Shown here: positions 33,085-45,262 of the stretch, one piece after another | Position numbering within the stretch: the first letter of the stretch is position 1 | Layout of the letters: the number at the start of each line of letters is the position of its first letter | Origin: Acanthosepion esculentum | Lineage: Eukaryota > Mollusca > Cephalopoda > Sepiida > Sepiidae | Assembly: GCA_964036315.1 (NCBI GenBank) | Contig: OZ038509.1 | Coordinates: forward strand, 34,223,499-34,287,498 | Direction: 5' to 3' | DNA: 64,000 nt | Notes under the pieces: model-generated | Databases searched by the model: none | Told to the model about the DNA's origin: nothing | Seen by the model: the letters and a program-made list of their open reading frames with translations, nothing else | Program-made: the position numbers and the translations under genes

Positions 33085-33345
33085 AGTACACGGGACAATG
33101 GCCTAGTGGATTCAAGCGTTGGTTTCGGGGTTTGGTCTCATAATAGTTGTGAGTTCAATTCCTGGGCCAGGCGAATAATAACTGAACAGGTCTAAAAAAT
33201 AAGAACTAGACGAGATATACCTATATATGGGAAGTGGAATGAGAATCTGGAATCTTCCACGACAGCCAGTTTGCACTCCGCTGGGAAATGCACTATTCCT
33301 GTTGTAATTCTCACCACCATCATACTTACAAATATATAACAAGCA
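33085..33345 (+). mobile_element. tRNA-headed SINE-like unit
   Basis: A box TGGCCTAGTGGATTCAAGCG at 33100 and a perfect-consensus B box GAGTTCAATTCCTGG at about 33152. The segment CTAAAAAATAAGAACTAGAC at 33191 is inverted relative to 33023-33047, linking it to the PLE-type end just upstream. It resembles the heads inside the 11.5/12.4 kb arms. Confidence 0.65.
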
Positions 33346-33970
33346 TTCATTGGTTAATCACCTTCAATCTAGCTCGCTGATTGGTCAGTTTCGACCAATC
33401 AAATCACCTCCAAGCGACAGATCTATTTTGGTGCCAACTAAGTGTGATCCTGTCACGAGAGACAACATACTATAAAAACCAAACACGAGTGGTTCTCTGC
33501 CTTTCTGTTTCTCTCTCTCTCTCTTCAACTTCTCCTCTCGACTCGCTCGTTCTCTTGGTTCTCTCTCGCGTCTCAACTCCGCTGCCAAAATGTGACCCTT
33601 AAAGAACTCCCGTCTTGACTAATGTAGTCAGACGTAAAAAAACTTTCCAACATTTCATGCAAGTATGATTCTGAACTGTTACCAACTTGTACAATACACA
33701 ATTCCAAACATGCAACAACTCATTCTCCTACAGTTTAATAATCAACTTATTCGTTATGAGCTTCGGTACAAATATTACCTAGTCTGAGAGACACAACTCT
33801 GTCTAACCTTTCAGTTCACATGCATGTACATCAAATACTTAATAAATTCAATGTTTTGAATCATTATTTTTGTCTTTTATTAATTGTTGTGGATGGAAGA
33901 TTATGAACACGCACAATTTGAAGCCTTCTGATCATTCAAACCTTCTGAGATCTCTTAACATCTTCACACA
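33346..33970. other. No gene recognised
   Basis: A CT-rich patch (33501-33580) and AT-rich flanks. The opposing 73- and 67-codon frames lack motifs. Confidence 0.4.
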
Positions 33971-33974
33971 ATCA

Positions 33975-34115
33975 ACAAGAACAGTCTACCCGCGTAGATT
34001 GTATAAAGGGTTTAGTTCAGAATTCACTATGTTACCTGGATCAATATATACCTGAGGAAGGCCGGATAACAACAGCAAAGATGAGGACAATATTCCGAAT
34101 ATAAATAGTGTCGAT
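33975..34115 (+). repeat. PLE-type terminal fragment
   Basis: AACAAGAACAGTCTACCC and CCTGAGGAAGGCCGGA, then CAAAGATGAGGACAAT, in the same order as 12515-12645. The GCCGAAACGTTG block is lost. Confidence 0.6.
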
Positions 34116-34729
34116 ATGACCAACGATAGATAAATAAGTAATCCACCTTAGTAGTTTCCGCTATGGGAAGGCTTCATGTGATCTGGGTTTTGTTATTTGG
34201 TAAAGTTCTTTGCGACTGTGTAACGACAGTCTATAATATCTGATGACGGATTGTTTTCTGTAAGAGATAGCAGATTCATTCATTTGAAGCCATGTTAATT
34301 AATCATTTTGAAAATGAAATATCCTGAATATCGATGTTTAAAAAATACAACATTGAGTTTGAATCTTCAAATGGATACAGTGCTGATAAGTGAAGTATTT
34401 GATAACTTCAGCGCTTGTACGAGGCAAAACAACGCTAAAATTTGCAAAAAAGGTACCATCTACCCAATGCAGTTGTGATGAGGCAAGTTAAAGAATCTAT
34501 CTGACCGATCAGTGAACCATATTGAGAGAAAAGCTATAAATACTCCATCTTTGTCAAGCTACAAATATTCAATCGTTATGATAGCGAGGAAGTGACACCT
34601 ATGAGAAGTAATTTTAAAATATGTTTAAAATTAAAAATGTAGTTTGATTTATAGGCGATGTCATATCTGTGGTCCTTAAAAATAAATAAGCGTATGTCTC
34701 TTACATATTGCTATCAATCTTTCTACAAA

Positions 34730-35115
34730 TGACTTCCGTCCTGAGTATGACAATAAACTACACCCGGCAGCAAGGCCTCTGATCGGGAGGTTTTCATGAG
34801 TGCGGAACCACCTCTTAATTGTTGTTGTTCCCAGGTCCACCTTGACCCGGGGTTGGTAGCACGAGCGTCAAGACATATTAAAGTATAAAAATACATTTTT
34901 ATAGTAAAAATACCAGCAATATATTTTTTGAAAAAAAAAAAAAACGTTACCAGCAATACATTTAAAAAAGAAAAAAAACATTATCAGTAATACATTTTTG
35001 GGAAAAAAAAGAAATATTTCCATCAATACATTTAAAAAATATTACTAGCAGTACATTTTTTAAACATATCCCAGCGATACATTTAAAATTTTTTACAGCA
35101 ATACATTTTTGAAAA
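34730..35115 (+). repeat. Dispersed repeat family R1, copy 3
   Basis: The best-preserved copy. The tail of CAGCAATACATTTTT-type units runs from about 34885 to 35115 with poly-A stretches between units, like an expanding 3' tail. Confidence 0.72.
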
Positions 35116-35559
35116 ACAAATATAAACCATAATAGATTTGATATTCGACAAAAACTCTCTTTAAAAAGTACGTCAATGAAACCTGATCGACAAACTGATT
35201 TCTTACAAAGAATGCATATTCTATTCACACGAACCTATCCTAAAACTCTTGTCAGCATTAAATAATCCAGTGAGGTTTATATGCCATAAAACAAAATAAA
35301 TCATAAAACATAAATGACTTTCAATCAATATACGTACGTTTGACTTCATAGAGTTTATAAAAGTTCCATCCAGCCATCTTTTCATTCCCCTTTTTTAGGT
35401 CGATGTTCATTGATGTCAATATTCTGGATAAGCTAAAATTTATTATGCTTTTGTTTTACAGATATAGCGTCTACACCATATGTCTTACGCTCTTCAGGTG
35501 ACTGGTTTTTGATTTCAGATTTATGATGCACCTAGACTGGCTGACCATCCGCTGGAGAA

Positions 35560-35705
35560 AACAATGTACGGCCGTTTAACTAAGACGGAGGGAGAGGAGG
35601 CGGATTCATACATTTCCCAAGAGCATTTCTGTGAAAGTGAGTGTAACGGACTGGACAGGACTTCAAACCTCGGCTCGGTATACCACGTTGAAAGAAATAA
35701 CATTT
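35560..35705 (-). mobile_element. tRNA-derived SINE family S, partial copy
   Basis: The minus strand shares GAGGTTTGAAGTCCTGTCCAG-like head/B-box remnants and TTGGGAAATGTATGAATCCG with the 22.8 kb copy. Decayed. Confidence 0.55.
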
Positions 35706-35874
35706 TCCTCCATTATGACTGATGACGTAAACGTTCTTCGTAATGTGCAGTGATGGTTGAAAGTACTTGAGTAAAAAATATCGTAAATTTTGGAAAGTTA
35801 TTTCATAGTTTTGATCAGGATGTGTGATAGAACACTCATATGCAAATTGAAAGAAAAGTAATAAATATTAAACA

Positions 35875-35875
<1 letters not shown>

Positions 35876-35918
<43 letters not shown>

Positions 35919-35920
35919 AA
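35876..35920. repeat. (CA)n-(TA)n microsatellite
   Basis: CA to about 35905, then TA. Confidence 0.93.
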
Positions 35921-36142
35921 AATATAGGTAACTGTACTCGTGTCGAAAAACCTTCGAACTCTTGATTTAACAATAGCCAAATCAATCACGAAGGAAAAAA
36001 AGGTTTTAAAAAAAAGAAAGTGCCAGGAACATGAAAGTCTGTCGAAAATAATCGCACAGATACAGGTTCAAGGCCCAAAGAAAAAACCCTGATACGAGTA
36101 AACAACTAACTAAAGAGCTCAATACAAACGTAGAGCAAACCT

Positions 36143-36258
36143 AGTCAAACCTAATGAGCCAGACAAACCTACCAAGGTTTCACTTAGGCAGATCGTCAGG
36201 GTCGGCTGACGATCTGCATAAATGAAACCTTGGTAGCTTTGTCTGGCTCATTAGGTTT

Positions 36259-36262
<4 letters not shown>
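36143..36262. repeat. Fold-back hairpin, 120 bp palindrome
   Basis: Arms of about 55 bp (AGTCAAACCTAATGAGCCAG against CTGGCTCATTAGGTTTGACT) around a short loop at about 36200. Both arms contain CTGACGATCTGC and TGAAACC. A TA tract follows to 36328. Structurally like family M but a different sequence. Confidence 0.8.

Positions 36263-36328
<66 letters not shown>
36263..36328. repeat. (TA)n microsatellite
   Basis: Pure TA, directly after the hairpin. Confidence 0.95.
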
Positions 36329-36329
<1 letters not shown>

Positions 36330-36815
36330 TGTGAATTTCTCCGAAACTTAGATATCTTATGTTATTCTTCATGCTAAATAGAAAAAATAACTTCAACAGA
36401 AAATTGTTTGCATCATGATGTCGAATCCGGCTTGATCATTTTTGACACTTTCGAATTGCTTATTATGACTACCTGTCAAATAAGCGCATTTTTTTATGTC
36501 ATTAGGGTTGTCTGCTTATATTTCGGTCTCTTTTGTTCTGTTGTTTAATTGTTGACTATGATTCCTTTCTTACTAAGTAAGAAAAAAACATACATTTATG
36601 TTTGCATAGGCAAATGTTATTGTCGGCTTTTTCTTTTGTACTTATTACAGTTCAAAATAACTGACGCACAAAAGGAGGGTTGGTCGGTAAATAGGTACAC
36701 ACATAGGTAAACAGGTAATCTATTAAGTACGTTTAAAAATAAACAGAGAGAACAAAGCATAGACTGAAAAAGCTGAAAAATTAAACATTTCTACCAAATG
36801 ATTAATATATAGTCA

Positions 36816-36817
<2 letters not shown>

Positions 36818-36875
<58 letters not shown>

Positions 36876-36997
36876 CTAGGTAAAGGAAGAAAAGACACAC
36901 ACACGCACGTACACACACACACACATATATATATATAATAGCTGGCCACTCGTATTCGAGGATACATACATACATATATACAAATATATATATATAC

Positions 36998-37077
<80 letters not shown>

Positions 37078-37173
37078 TTATGTAGGATACATACATACAT
37101 ACATATATATATATATATGTATATGTATATGTATATATACATTTGTATATATGTGTGTATGTATCCTACATAA

Positions 37174-37247
<74 letters not shown>

Positions 37248-37268
37248 CCGCGAATACGAGTGGCCAGC

Positions 37269-37305
<37 letters not shown>

Positions 37306-37344
37306 TATTACATGTTACATATATATATGTACGTGTGCATGTGC

Positions 37345-37411
<67 letters not shown>

Positions 37412-37412
37412 C

Positions 37413-37443
<31 letters not shown>

Positions 37444-37519
37444 GGAAGACAGGCAGACAGACACACATATAGAGCCTGAAATACAGACAGCTGTGGAGAG
37501 AGAAAGAGGGGAAATGTGT

Positions 37520-37610
<91 letters not shown>
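36818..37610. repeat. Large microsatellite block with nested palindrome
   Basis: TA runs lie at 36818-36874, 37010-37070, 37180-37246, 37270-37302 and 37347-37405, GA at 37411-37438 and GT at 37516-37610. TGGCCACTCGTATTCG at 36944 is inverted at about 37250-37267, and GTAGGATACATAC at 37082 is inverted near 37158, giving one nested palindrome centred near 37120. Confidence 0.9.
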
Positions 37611-37613
<3 letters not shown>

Positions 37614-37689
37614 AAGAAATTGAAATATATTATTGAAAATAGATTAGGATGTGCAAATAGACAGAGATATGTGATGTATAGTATTCAAC

Positions 37690-37993
37690 ATTTTAATGAA
37701 TATCTATGTATCTGTCTGTGCTGGTATTTTCATGCCACCGCTTCATTTATCAGCATGGAAAGGAATACAAGCACATTGCTAAGGCGGTACAAACCGATCT
37801 GGAGATTAAAAAAAGTGATGGAAAAATATCAATCATGGATTTGCCTCTCCAGAGTCGGGACCTCAACATTGTTGGAGCAGTGTGGGGACATCTTGACAAA
37901 GAACTGTTAAAAGATCAGCCAACATTAAAACAAGGTATTTGGAATGTTCTTCAAAAAGCCCAAAGAAATATCCCTAAAGACTACTTAAAGTAA
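37690..37993 (+). pseudogene. Tc1-like transposase C-terminal fragment
   Basis: The frame reads FIYQHGKEYKHIAKAVQTDL, SIMDLPLQSRDLNIVGAVWG, then PTLKQGIWNVLQKAQRNIPK before TAA. This is the end of a Tc1-family DD34E transposase. The second catalytic Asp block (normally QHDND) reads QHGKE, and the glutamate expected in LNIIEAVW is glycine, so both visible catalytic positions are lost. The N-terminus is absent, replaced by (GT)n and AT-rich DNA upstream. Confidence 0.85.
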
Positions 37994-37999
37994 GATGTG

Positions 38000-39040
38000 A
38001 TGTATCTATCTATCTATCTATCTAACTGTCTGAGTCTATCTATCTATTTTCATTCATGATTCTTTACAATACTGCCCCAAATCATGACAGAGACCCCCAT
38101 CGTGTTTTACAGATGGAAACTCTAGACGCTTACTGTTATGTATTCCTCCGAACCTCTTCCATATATAGTGATGGGAATCTGAACCAAATTTACAAGAATT
38201 ACTCAACAAGACCATTTTAAGTAATTTTCAGCCCAGATTTTTTGTAATTTGGCATACATCGTTATTTTCCCCTTGTTTCCGTTCCTTTAAATCGATTTCT
38301 TGACAGCTACCCTTCAACTGACATCATATCTGATGAGGCTTCGGCGAAAAGTAGATGGGCCAAATGCATCTCTCAGGTCCTGTGTAAGGTCAGTTACTGG
38401 AGTTTTCCGTATTTTTTAAAGATATGACCTTCAAATAGTGTTTATCTCTTGTAGATAGATTTTTGGCTTTCCAGTCCTTTTTTGTATTTTTAAGGATTTA
38501 CTGCACACTATGCTGCGATAAACCGGTTTTTACTAAAACGCGACACCTTATTCGAAAATAGAATAAAAATTAAACTGACAGAATTTTTCAGTTCAATTTA
38601 AGCAAAATCGTTACGAGAAATAGTTACTGCCTATATACACCTTTTCGTTACGGGTCCGAGCGACTACGGCTCTCAGTTTCCTACGTGATAATCACGCATT
38701 CATGAGGCGGTTGGCATACGACGTTCGTTGAAATTTTCTTCCCGCCTCAGCTAACATAAGGTGCCATGGTAAGGGAAATTGGTGAATGTATATATAATAT
38801 ACTCACCAACCAAAATCACTGATGAGGGAATAACCAAATGGTCGAGAATGGAATATCCGTAAAGTCTCTGAAATATGTAAAAAGACACCAGAATGCATTT
38901 AAGAGTGTATCAAGAAAGTGCTCAAGAAAAATAGTATCACAGCAAAAGTGTATAAAATGCAAATAGCAAAACTGCTCGGCAATGCCAGCCAAAAATTTCC
39001 GTACCAGAGCATATATTATTAAAAAACAAAAAATTCCCAA
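38000..39040. other. No gene recognised
   Basis: Short TCTA repeats at 38000-38050, otherwise unremarkable. Confidence 0.45.
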
Positions 39041-39156
39041 GAGAGAGAGAGGGGGAAAAGAGAGAGAGAGAGAGAGAGCGTGTGTACGGGGAAGAGAGAG
39101 TATGTGTGTGTGTGAGTCTGACAGAGAGAGAGAGAAAGAGACACTCTGAGAGAGAG

Positions 39157-39198
<42 letters not shown>

Positions 39199-39200
39199 TC
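39041..39200. repeat. (GA)n/(GT)n microsatellite
   Basis: GA runs with a GT patch at 39098-39115. Ser-Leu frames on the minus strand are artefacts. Confidence 0.93.
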
Positions 39201-39690
39201 CAAGCGGCCCCAAGAGGGACACACTTTTACACAAATTTCCATAATTTTCATTGTCCCAAGCGCTTTCGGATAGTTTTTTAGCCATTTTCAAGTTTGTTTG
39301 TTTTTTTTTGGTGTTGTTAGATTTTCTTCATGTTTTAAATGTTTAAGTTATATTCTATTTTTGTGTTGTTTTGAATATGAGCGTTTATTCCAAACCTTCA
39401 CGTGTTCAATACGATTGCGCGTCTTTCAATTTAATAAATAAAACAAAAAAACTTTTAACACTCCATACCCACTGGTATATAATAATAACCAACAACACCA
39501 AAACACCCCCTACCCCTGAAAATGAGTAAAGAAGAGTCCAAAAGCGCTTGTGACAATGAAGATCATGAAAAAGTTTTGCACTTCCACCAAACAGAAAAAC
39601 GTAAGAACGCTGGCTAAAATAAATAAAAACTAAATTAAATTTTCCTTGTCTGCCATATTTAATGTAAGATGTTTAAAAGAAAGATTACTG

Positions 39691-39694
<4 letters not shown>

Positions 39695-39765
<71 letters not shown>
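39695..39765. repeat. (TA)n microsatellite
   Basis: About 70 bp pure TA. Confidence 0.95.
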
Positions 39766-39767
<2 letters not shown>

Positions 39768-40187
39768 GAATATAAGATATCGCAAATTGAATGCTGGTGT
39801 TAATATAATAGTGCTAAATTTTAAAAAATGAAATCAGTAATCGCCCAATATGTTTAAGATAAAATAATAATCACAAATTTAAATTAATCTTTTTTCATAT
39901 AGTTCTTAGGTCCGTGTATTTTAATATAATTTCTTTAAAAAAAATACCATTAATTCCTGTTTATTTAATTAAAGAATAAAATATTTATCCCCGTTTATTT
40001 TATGTATATAAAATAAAAATCCCGTGTACTTTAAATACAACGTCATCCCTGTATAATATATGGACTGCGCTAGCATCGCATTAACCAGATACTTTTATTA
40101 AAATTTAAATTATGTAACAGTAAGTTTCTACCCAGCACCGGAAGATTGCGTTGCGCATGAAACTCCGAGTCGTGCTACCGATGAGGG

Positions 40188-40190
<3 letters not shown>

Positions 40191-40286
<96 letters not shown>
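40191..40286. repeat. (TA)n-(GT)n-(GA)n compound microsatellite
   Basis: TA to 40210, GT to 40254, GA to 40285. Confidence 0.95.
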
Positions 40287-40289
40287 AAA

Positions 40290-41043
40290 ATTTGTCTATA
40301 CATGAACGAGTAGAATGTGCTCTGTGTAAAAGTCCTAAAGATGATTTATTACATTCGATACCCTGAATAATAAAATACCAGCGTACAGTCTGGAAATTAA
40401 ATTAGTTCAAACCCAAGTACATCTTGTTTCTTTGTTGTTTAGAAGTGAATCAATTCTTTAATCTGTAAAACACATTCGCAGAATCACATATAATCCCTTC
40501 ACAAATTTCGTTTCCAATCTGAAAGCTCTAGCCTTGTAGCAGACAATGCACTTGTGCTTATCCAAATATGAAACTCCTGCATTTCAGTCAATTATAAAGA
40601 CGAACTACAGAAACAAGAAATTAAACGGGGCAAGATACAGATCAATGATTCGTAATTATAAATGATTTATTGCTAATTACAACCTTCAAACCGATGTCTT
40701 TTTTCTAGTGAAGTCTTCTGGGTGCTAAACGTTAAAAACAAGAAAGACAATATCCAGACTTTCTCCTTAATTACAACTGATTTCATCGTAATTTAGCGAA
40801 ACTAAAAATTAAAGAAAAAAGAACAGCTCATAATTAAGACGTGTATTTTTCAAAATTATAAGTTTCTCTGTATGTTGGTCGATTTTAATGAAATTTAGCC
40901 AAACTGAAATACTTATGGCCGGAGAAGTTCTTGTTGCAGTCATTGAAAATATCTTCGTTTACATTTCGTTAATTCTCTTCGTAAATGCTGTGTTATTTTT
41001 CTATCTATGGTTTAAATAGCAGATTGGATTGAACTCTCTAGGC
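40290..41043. other. No gene recognised
   Basis: AT-rich sequence without supported frames. Confidence 0.45.
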
Positions 41044-41371
41044 CAGTGATTATCAAACGCCGTCACACGTCACACTAGTGTGCTACACGATCCTCTTAAG
41101 TTGGCCGCGAAATATCATCACAGCATACATTGATATATGTCTGTGTGAGGAAGTAGTAATGATACAGCGTTAGCATTTGAATAAATGATAAAATATTAAA
41201 TTTTCTTTTTCAAATAATTATTTTCACTATTCTACGATGATGTCATTTTAAATACTTTTCTTTTAATATTCATTTTTTAAAATACCCTTTAAAAATTTTG
41301 CAAAGTGTGCCGAGAGAGTTTCATTTGCTCCTAGGTGTGCCGTTATTTAAAAAGGTTGAGAAACACCGCTC
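41044..41371. mobile_element. Non-autonomous hAT-like element
   Basis: Left end CAGTGATTATCAAACG and right end AAAGGTTGAGAAACACCGCTC are imperfect inverted repeats of the CAGxGGTTxTCAA type that is typical of hAT elements. GTGTGCCG-like internal motifs appear near both ends. No transposase frame. No clear 8 bp target duplication. Confidence 0.6.
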
Positions 41372-41410
41372 CAACCTTGTAGAATACAACTCCGTATCAT
41401 CTTTCCTAAG

Positions 41411-42270
41411 TATTTATGTATGTATGCTGTATTTATGTATGTATGTTGTATTTATGTATGTATACTGTATTTATGTATGTATGTTGTATTTATGTATGTA
41501 TGTTGTATTTATGTATGTATGTTGTATTTATGTATGTATGTTGTAGTTATGCATGTATGTTGTATTTATGTATGTATGTTTTATTTATGTATGTATGTTG
41601 TATTTATGCATGTATGTTGTATTTATGTATGTATGTTGTATTTATGTATGTATGCAGTATTTATGCATGTATGTTGTATTTATGTATGTATGTTGTATTT
41701 ATGTATGCATGCTGTATTTATGTATGTTTTATTTATGTATGTATGTTGTATTTATGTATGCATGCTGTATTTATGTATGTATGCAGTATTTATGTATGTA
41801 TGTTGTATTTATGTATGTATGTTGTATTTATGTATGTATGCAGTATTTATGCATGTATGTTGTATTTATGTATGTATGTTGTATTTATGTATGTATGCAG
41901 TATTTATGCATGTATGTTGTATTTATGTATGTATGCAGTATTTATGTATGTATGTTGTATTTATGTATGTATGCAGTATTTATGCATGTATGTTGTATTT
42001 ATGTATGTATGCTGTATTTATGTATGTTGTATTTATGTATGTATGCTGTATTTATGTATGTATGTTGTATTTATGTATGTATGGTGTATTTATGTATGTT
42101 GTATTTATGTATGTATGCTGTATTTATGTATGTATGTTGTATTTATGTATGTATGCAGTATTTATGTATGTATGCTGTATTTATGTATGTATGTTGTATT
42201 TATGTATGTATGTTTTATTTATGTATGTATGATGTATTTATGTATGTTGCTGTATTTATGTATGTATGTT
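41411..42270 (+). repeat. 19 bp minisatellite, about 45 copies
   Basis: Unit TATTTATGTATGTATGTTG varies at a few positions (C for T, A for G) and in occasional 4 bp deletions. Because 19 is not a multiple of 3 and the unit lacks in-phase stops, all three plus frames stay open (up to 337 codons) and encode the same Tyr/Cys/Met-rich 19-residue repeat. I regard these frames as non-genes. Confidence 0.93.
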
Positions 42271-42294
42271 GTAGTCCTCCAAAGCTCTGAATGC

Positions 42295-43250
42295 AACAGC
42301 ATTGAAACAATCGTAATTCTCAACCAGATGCTACGGGATCGGGGGATTCTTAAACAACTTCTTACGGGGAACAGAACACAGGAAAACATCCAAAACACAA
42401 GCTTAGGAAGAAATTTAAATATAACTTGAAGGAAATCTGCATGCAGGTCGCATAGATGTGCAACATTGATATGTTGTAGCGCATGCTGTTGTAGGTGATC
42501 GGAAAGGTAAGCATAACAACCAGAAACAAGCCAACTATGCCTACTTGCTTAATCGTCCAGACAAAAATACCTGCGTTGTTTGCAACAAGGTTTACAAATT
42601 ATCATCTTGTCTAAGCTAAATGGTGGTTCACAGGATAGTTTTAGGGCATGCAGATCCAATCAAGTTCATATTTCATATATGCATGATACATATGAAATCG
42701 AATGCAGATCTCAAGTGTCAACTTAGGGGCCATGAAACCCGAAACGAGACGGAAACCATTAACAGTGATGCGAAGGGTGGGGAGGTGGTTCTTATCTGAG
42801 TAAGATGTGGCATTCACCATCTATGCATGTACATATGTATACAGAAGTTCCTGGTTGAGAAACTGCTACTTGTGATCGAAATAACTTGTGACGTCAATTC
42901 CTGACGACACTAAGACCTTCGAAGACCCTGAAATGAGCTAGGCAAATGGCAAGTGTGCAACTGAGAGAGGGGAAATCAAACATTTCACATTTGACGGATA
43001 TAGCAGTGCGTGTCTCTTCAATGCAGACTGCGTTCGCCACAAGAAGATTACTGCGTGGAGGTGTCAGAAGACCTGTATAAACTGCTCCAATCTTACCAGT
43101 CACATGCAAACCCACAAGCAACCTGAACCGAATTTCCAAAACAGACTAGGCCCTGTGGAGAACAAATTAGTTTGCCGCATCTGTAATAAGCAATACAGGT
43201 ACTGGCTTCGAAAGCATTTCCGTTCTAACGAGGGTTTAAAATATAGATAA
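42295..43250 (+). pseudogene. Decayed LINE 3' coding region with C2H2-like fingers
   Basis: Fragments in the plus frames: KLRKKFKYNLKEICMQ (like the RYKDxLKxxLK block of APE LINEs), DKNTCVVCNKVYKLSSCLS, then WRCQKTCINCSNLTSHMQTH and VCRICNKQYRYWLRKHFRS. The Cys-x2/3-Cys ... His-x3-His spacing suggests zinc fingers that follow the RT in some LINE proteins. Multiple stops. A decayed host zinc-finger gene is the alternative. Confidence 0.45.
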
Positions 43251-43289
43251 AAATAGATTATCAGCTTGTTTAACGAGTTGACAGACATC

Positions 43290-43335
<46 letters not shown>
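43290..43335. repeat. (TCTA)n
   Basis: About 11 units. Confidence 0.95.
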
Positions 43336-43707
43336 TCGCTTTCCAACCATATGACCATGGTCAATTTGTCAGAAAGGTGATTTCTTGTTGTTATCGGTTT
43401 GTAAATGTGATCCCAGAGTGCGGCATCTTTGGAAAGTGACTGAAAATCATACTACATGTCGGCTGAAGGGTTACGAGTGAAAATGGGGAGACAGAACTGT
43501 TAGGAGCTGTCTATGGTGAGGCTGGTACGCGCGAAGTCACACTTCATCGTGACAGAGGGCTTGGGATTAAAAACGTCGTTCAAAATGCTGACCCTAATAG
43601 ATTCTATGCCCTCTCCCAGAAACTATAACTATGATCCGCTCAGCGTAGAGCAGAAACCACATGTGGGCTTTATGTGTGTTCAAATATATCTATCGTCGTG
43701 TCATACC

Positions 43708-43709
43708 AG

Positions 43710-43778
<69 letters not shown>

Positions 43779-43780
43779 TG
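43708..43780. repeat. (TCTA)n
   Basis: About 17 units, followed by TGTCGTGTCATATC repeats. Confidence 0.95.
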
Positions 43781-43997
43781 TCGTTTCGTGTCATATCTAT
43801 CTATTGTCGTGTCATATCTATTTATTGTCTTGAGCACACTAATCTTCTTCACTGTGCAAAATTTTGTTGCTATATTGTACAACATGTTATAATTTTGAAT
43901 ATTGAACGAAGAAAAACGTGTCGTCTCTTTAGTAATAACTTTCTAAAGAGACGACACAGCCAAGATAGGAATTGCCATTATAAGGTCAATTCTACTT

Positions 43998-44333
43998 CTA
44001 TGTGCCGTGTCTTCTCAGGGTCTGGGCGATCATAGCTCTCCATAATCTGTCCTTCGTAGCATTTAGTAAAGTCTGTCTTTTTGCTATCTCTCCTAAACAT
44101 TGTTATATCATCCATTTACACAATCATATTCTTCTTCTTATATGTGCCCTGTCCCTTCAGGTCGTTGACGATCATGCCTCGCCACAATTTCCTCTCATTT
44201 TGCCAGCCATTTACACAAACTCATTTCCCTTCTTCTATTTGTCGTATCCCTTCAAGACGTTGGCGATTTTGGCTCGCCATAATTTCCTGCTCTTTGTAGC
44301 TCTTAGTAAAGTTTGTCATTTTGTTATCTCGCC
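43998..44333 (-). pseudogene. Three tandem copies of a LINE ORF C-terminus
   Basis: On the minus strand, 44093-43998 reads GEIAKRQTLLNATKDRLWRA then ending LRRHGT and stop. 44208-44138 reads WQNERKLWRGMIVNDLKGQG. 44333-44235 reads GEITK, QTLLRATKSRKLWRAKIANV, LKGYDK and stop. All are the terminal block of the APE LINE family seen at 9.2 and 23.9 kb, repeated head to tail. Confidence 0.8.
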
Positions 44334-44339
44334 TAATCC

Positions 44340-45180
44340 CTATATCCTAAAAGCTTACTAATCATAATATTTTATGCATTTTTGTTTTTTAGTCTGCATA
44401 TAATGTTATGTGTATCATAATTTGTAAGCATCCTTTTATATATTAATTATTGACATAATGTTATTCCAATAATGTTTAATCTGACTGCCAAAGTGAATCT
44501 TAGGCTTTTTCTCATATGAGTACCATGGATTTTCTTACGGAATCGAATGGGATAATCTTTTCAGTATTTGGCAGTTTTGAAAAAAATCTATAATTTGCAT
44601 TTTCAAATTTTTAAAGCGATTCGATATTATTCAAAACGAGTTTACCGAGAATCAATTAAACATTGATTTTTCAAGTAAACTGTTTTTTCTCCTGAGATTT
44701 GCACTGAGGTTGTCTAACTGCCACTGTTTCATCACTCTTTTGTATTCGGATAAAATCAGTAATAACGTAAAGATTTCAATGTTTTTGTTGACAATAAATG
44801 CAAGGGCATTAAAAACGCAACACATGTAAACAAAAGACGGAGAACGATAATAAACCAAGCGCTGTGCCTCTTTTTATTGGAGAGTTTAGATGAAAATAAT
44901 ACAAAGAACATTGATAAAAGATACGACTTATCGATTCTGCATCAACAACAATTTGGTGTTTAATATCAAAAAGCACTAGAAAGTCATTTCAATCAATTAA
45001 GCACTTTCATTGAATTATCACATTTTTCTCAATAATTTTTTCAATTGTTTAAATTTTCTGCTGATAACAAAATTATACAGTATAGAGTATTTATGAAAAG
45101 TGCCATGTTTTCTTTTTTCCATATTTTGATGTCAACACAAACACGCACACACGCATCCACACACAAATATATATGTGTTG
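44340..45180. other. No gene recognised
   Basis: AT-rich, no supported frame. Confidence 0.45.
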
Positions 45181-45262
45181 AGTTTCAATCCTGGCTTGAG
45201 GCATTCGGAAGTCTAGTCACACTGAGGAGCTGTGATACAGCGAAACAGTACTGTCTGTGAAT

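Noticed and set aside
37151..37615. 154-codon ORF
   Set aside because: Made only of TA, GA and GT microsatellite translation.
41416..42429. 337-codon ORF as a Cys/Tyr-rich protein
   Set aside because: Pure product of a 19 bp tandem repeat; all three frames encode the same repeat.
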